Shown here: positions 61,154-64,000 of the stretch, piece after piece
Position numbering within the stretch: the stretch's first letter is position 1
Layout: every line of letters starts with the position of its first letter
DNA from: Gemmatimonadales bacterium
Lineage (GTDB): Bacteria > Gemmatimonadota > Gemmatimonadetes > Gemmatimonadales > GWC2-71-9
Length of the DNA stretch: 64,000 nucleotides
Assembly: GCA_011772755.1 (NCBI GenBank)
Contig: WVYX01000306.1
Coordinates: 25,389-89,388 of the forward strand
Direction of reading: 5' to 3'
The notes under the pieces: model-generated
Databases searched by the model: none
Seen by the model: the letters and a program-made list of their open reading frames with translations, nothing else
Told to the model about the DNA's origin: nothing
Translations under genes and position numbers: made by a program

Positions 61154-62917
61154 ATGCAGCTAACAAGCGGCGACTGGCTCGTCGTTCTGCTATACGGGGT
61201 CGCCGTCGTGCTGGTCGGCCTCACCTTCGCCCGGCGGGCCGGCAAGGGCACGCACGAGTTCTTCCTCTCCGGCCGCATGGCCCCATGGTGGCTGCTCGGC
61301 ACATCCATGGTGGCGACCACCTTCTCCACCGATACCCCGAATCTCGTCACCGACCTGGTGCGCACCGGGGGGGTGAGCCAGAACTGGCTGTGGTGGGCGT
61401 TCCTGATCACCGGGATGTGCACCGTGTTCTTCTACGCCAAGCTGTGGCGCCGGTCCGGGGCGTTCACCGACATCGGATTCTACGAGCTGCGCTACTCCGG
61501 CAAGCCCGCCGCGTTCCTGCGAGGTTTCCGCGCCGTCTATCTCGGAGTGTTCTTCAACGTCATGATCATGGCCTCCGTCACTCTGGCGGCCATCAAGATC
61601 GCCGGAGTGCTGCTGGGCCTCGACAAGTACACCACGGTCCTCATTGCGGGTACCGCCACCGTGCTCTACTCCGCCACCGCGGGACTGTGGGGCGTGGTAG
61701 TCACCGACCTGTTGCTCTTCGTCATCGCCATGGTGGGATCACTGGCGGCGGCGTACTACGCCCTTCAGCAACCCGAGGTCGGCGGGTTGGCGGGTCTCGT
61801 CGCTCACCCGGCGCTCGAGGGCAAGCTGTCGCTGCTTCCGGACTTCAGTCACTGGGGAACCGCCGCGACGGTGCTGCTCATCCCCATCGCCGTCCAGTGG
61901 TGGAGCACCTGGTATCCCGGTGCCGAGCCAGGCGGCGGCGGTTACGTGGCCCAACGCATGCTGGCGGCCCGGAACGAGAATGAGTCGATGTTGGCGACGC
62001 TATGGTTCAACATCGCTCACTATGCCTTGCGGCCCTGGCCATGGATCATCGTGGCGCTCTGCTCGCTGGTGGTCTATCCCAGCCTCGATGCGATAACGGC
62101 ACGCTTCCCGCACCTGGACCCCTCTATCGTGCGACACGACCTGGCGTACCCCGCCATGCTGGTCTTCCTGCCGCACGGGCTGCTGGGCCTCGTGGTGGCG
62201 TCCCTCGCCGCCGCCTACATGTCCACCATCAGCACACACCTCAACTGGGGTGCCTCCTACATCGTCGACGACGTCTACCGCAGGTTCGTGGTTCGCGATC
62301 GCGACGAGCACCACTACGTGCGGGTCGGCAGGCTCTCGACGGTGGTGCTCATCGTGCTGGCGTGCGCCGTCTCGCTGTGGCTGGAGAACGCGCTGCAGGC
62401 GTTCCAGATCCTGCTGCAGATCGGCGCCGGTACGGGGCTGATCTTCCTGCTGCGCTGGTTCTGGTGGCGCATCAACGCGTGGAGCGAGCTGGCCGCGATG
62501 ATCATCTCATTCTTGGTCGCGGTGTACTTCCAGTTCGTCCACGAAGCGGTGGGCTTCACACCGCTCCACCCCTCGGTCAGGCTCGTGCTCGGCGTCGCCA
62601 TCACCACGGTGGGATGGTTGACCATCACCATGCTGACGCCGCCAGCCAGCGGGAAGACGCTGCAAGCGTTCTACGACAAGATCCGCCCGTTCGGCCGGGG
62701 CTGGCGGGCTGCCGTCGACACAGGAGCCGGGGAAGTCGGCGGCCTCGGCCCGGCGTTCCTCTGCTGGTTTCTCGGTTGTGTGGTGGTGTACGGAGCGTTG
62801 TTTGGAACGGGGGCGTTCCTGTACGGCAACCCGGCCTATGGCGTTGTCTGTCTCATCGTCGTCTCGGCCGCGGCGGCGGGTCTGTTTCGCGTGCTGCCCC
62901 GAGTGGGGTTCGAGTAG
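61154..62917 (+). CDS. Sodium:solute symporter (SSF family)
   Basis: 587 residues, about 13 helices. SSF features: GRMAPWWLLGTSMVATTFSTDTPNLVTDLVRTGGVSQNW early, STISTHLNWGASYIVDDVYRRF, and the repeated GAG/GxG helical breaks. The long C-terminal section fits transporters of sugars or organic acids that follow nucleotidyltransferase genes. Substrate not readable. Overlap-free, three bases after the previous gene. Confidence 0.92.
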   Translation: MQLTSGDWLVVLLYGVAVVLVGLTFARRAGKGTHEFFLSGRMAPWWLLGTSMVATTFSTDTPNLVTDLVRTGGVSQNWLWWAFLITGMCTVFFYAKLWRRSGAFTDIGFYELRYSGKPAAFLRGFRAVYLGVFFNVMIMASVTLAAIKIAGVLLGLDKYTTVLIAGTATVLYSATAGLWGVVVTDLLLFVIAMVGSLAAAYYALQQPEVGGLAGLVAHPALEGKLSLLPDFSHWGTAATVLLIPIAVQWWSTWYPGAEPGGGGYVAQRMLAARNENESMLATLWFNIAHYALRPWPWIIVALCSLVVYPSLDAITARFPHLDPSIVRHDLAYPAMLVFLPHGLLGLVVASLAAAYMSTISTHLNWGASYIVDDVYRRFVVRDRDEHHYVRVGRLSTVVLIVLACAVSLWLENALQAFQILLQIGAGTGLIFLLRWFWWRINAWSELAAMIISFLVAVYFQFVHEAVGFTPLHPSVRLVLGVAITTVGWLTITMLTPPASGKTLQAFYDKIRPFGRGWRAAVDTGAGEVGGLGPAFLCWFLGCVVVYGALFGTGAFLYGNPAYGVVCLIVVSAAAAGLFRVLPRVGFE

Positions 62918-62927
62918 CGTGTGAACC

Positions 62928-63415
62928 ATGACGCCAGGGACGCCGGTGCTGGCGTTTCTCAAAGTTCTGACGGGGCGCACCGGGCACGGCCGAGCGCGGC
63001 GCGCCATCCTGCTGGCGGCAGGGCTGTGCGCCACTGCGGTCACAGGATCCGGTGTGGAGGGCCAACAACCACCGGCAGGAGCGGCGGTCGATGCGACGGC
63101 AGGCCTCTACTTTGGCGATCGATCCTCCTTCAGCGGGCCGGTAATCCGTCTGCGGTATAGGAGACCCGTCACCGGATGGGCCCAAGGAGGCGTGTACGTG
63201 CAGTACAGGACGGGGCGGGGAGGCGGTTGCGTGAGCTCTCGTTCGGCGCGGTCTCGTACCTGGCCCAGCGCGGTCCGAATAGCGGGATGTTCACGATTCT
63301 CACCAGCACCTTCGCACGCACCAACGACGCCTACCGTCAGGAGGGCGAGTTCCGCGGCTACGGCATCGGTTATGCTCACCCGATAGGCGCACGCACGCCG
63401 TTTCGAGTGCCGCAC
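62928..63415 (+). pseudogene. Frameshifted, truncated outer-membrane protein gene
   Basis: From the ATG at 62928 a signal peptide (AILLAAGLCATAVTGSGVEGQQ) and strands (ATAGLYFGDRSSFSGPVIRLRYRR, GWAQGGVYVQYRTGRG) run to about 63215. Coding then continues in another frame, RRLRELSFGAVSYLAQRGPNSGMFTILTSTFARTNDAYRQEGEFRGYGIGYAHPIGARTPFR, to about 63408. The shift lies in a G-rich run at 63208-63222. Downstream the sequence becomes the antisense of the Rhs tail, so the gene is also cut short. Confidence 0.7.
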
Positions 63416-64000
63416 GGTCATCGCCTTCGAACTTCACAGTGTCAGCTAAGAGCCCAAACGGGTCACTGAAGTTAATCGGATCCCCGTCGGCAAACCCGTA
63501 GAGATTCATTCCTCCCGCCAACCCGATCGGGTCTTCCTGCGTAAACTGCCCGGTCTGCGGATCATAGTACCGGTTCCGCATGTACATCAACCCCGTCCCA
63601 TCCTTCTTATCCTGCACCAGGCTGCCGTACCACTCCGGCGGCCGGCGATACACCGTCTCATCGTGATACGTCCGCCGATACGGCGCCGGCCAGTCCACGT
63701 CGGCCGTGGTCTGGTAGCCCACCGTGTCGGTGCCGAAGTCGAAGTGGCCCCGCCAGTTGACGTGGGGCAGCAGCGTGAGGTCGGCCCCATAGTAGTCCTG
63801 CCGGATCAGGTCCAGCGGGCGATCGATGCCGGGCCCATGGCTGTAGCCCACCGTGCCGTGCTGCACATAGGGGCTCGCACTGCGGGGCGGCTTCCAGTCC
63901 AGCGCCGCAGGCGAGAGATCGTCCCCACCCGGATAGCGCAGCTCGTACAGCACCTGGTCCCCGTCCCACACGAACCGCTCCATCGTGCTGTAGCACAGGC
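63300..64000 (-). CDS. Rhs-repeat protein, C-terminal part (runs off the window)
   Basis: Open to the right edge. It carries YD-repeat-like sequence (MERFVWDGDQVLYELRYPGGD) and the Rhs core ending GLMYMRNRYYDPQTGQFTQEDPIGLAGGMNLYGFADGDPINFSDPFGL. Beyond this conserved DPFGL the variable tail is about 48 residues, much shorter than a typical toxin domain, and overlaps the broken barrel gene in antisense. Rhs proteins deliver polymorphic C-terminal toxins; this copy may be a tail-less or displaced one. No immunity gene is visible. Confidence 0.85.
   Translation of the reverse strand, partial: LCYSTMERFVWDGDQVLYELRYPGGDDLSPAALDWKPPRSASPYVQHGTVGYSHGPGIDRPLDLIRQDYYGADLTLLPHVNWRGHFDFGTDTVGYQTTADVDWPAPYRRTYHDETVYRRPPEWYGSLVQDKKDGTGLMYMRNRYYDPQTGQFTQEDPIGLAGGMNLYGFADGDPINFSDPFGLLADTVKFEGDDRAALETACVRLSGEHNRCRSRGTRPPDGRRRWCVRRCW

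Overview
The window is high-GC DNA from a diderm bacterium: there are lipoproteins, TolC/DUF1302-type outer-membrane barrels, tripartite efflux parts and periplasmic cytochrome maturation. Gene content and style fit an environmental lineage such as Gemmatimonadota, but no rRNA, tRNA or other marker here proves it. I recognise no intact insertion sequence, CRISPR array or origin. The left 51 kb is a long metal-handling and respiratory-maturation region. The right 12 kb is more ordinary cell-envelope and peptide metabolism, with a broken gene and an Rhs element at the edge.

Layout. 0.1-1.9 kb: a Cys-headed methyltransferase, a secreted His/Cys protein and a DUF411 protein. 2.0-6.4 kb (minus): a cytochrome c maturation operon (CcmD-like, CcmF, CcmH, CcmI-like) in which several products carry zinc ribbons. 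6.8-11.7 kb (minus): histidine kinase, receiver protein, YHS-HMBD copper ATPase and a lipoprotein. 12.4-16.7 kb: a DMT transporter, a methyltransferase and a nearby decayed copy of its 5' end, a YHS mini-protein, an interrupted DUF5676 gene, a DUF2933 protein and a membrane methyltransferase. 17-24.5 kb: two paralogous HMA proteins, a YHS protein, a flavoprotein with a tiny upstream ORF, a rhodanese lipoprotein, a second membrane methyltransferase, an Lgt homologue, and RnfE-RnfA with a Cys-rich mini-protein. 24.9-29.7 kb (minus): an MMPL exporter, a LolA-like protein and a DUF1302-like barrel.

30.2-37.5 kb: an ECF sigma factor diverges from a cytochrome c-FTR1 iron permease whose start codon overlaps a Fur-box-like palindrome. 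A tight operon follows: a PCYCGC-family lipoprotein with an in-frame UGA at a conserved Cys and a SECIS-like hairpin (probable selenoprotein), a CuA cupredoxin, a NapH/NosR-like polyferredoxin membrane protein and a CuA-cytochrome c protein, facing a Rieske gene. 37.8-51.2 kb: an NtrC-type two-component pair, a Met-rich Spy-like protein with a sigma-54-type promoter, a P1B-ATPase homologue that has lost its catalytic residues and N-domain, a cupredoxin, and a TolC-CusB-CusA-PII-like set in which CusA lacks two of the three proton-relay residues. 51.4-64 kb: TlpA-like thioredoxin, SpoIID, PBP2, methyltransferase, cytochrome c, D-aminoacylase, serine hydrolase, nucleotidyltransferase, SSF symporter, a frameshifted barrel gene and an Rhs C-terminus running off the edge.

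How it works together (inference): copper and iron are sensed, bound, exported or imported, and delivered to haem/copper electron carriers. The most interesting parts are the candidate selenoprotein at the head of the CuA/polyferredoxin operon and the two exporters that appear to have lost their motors.
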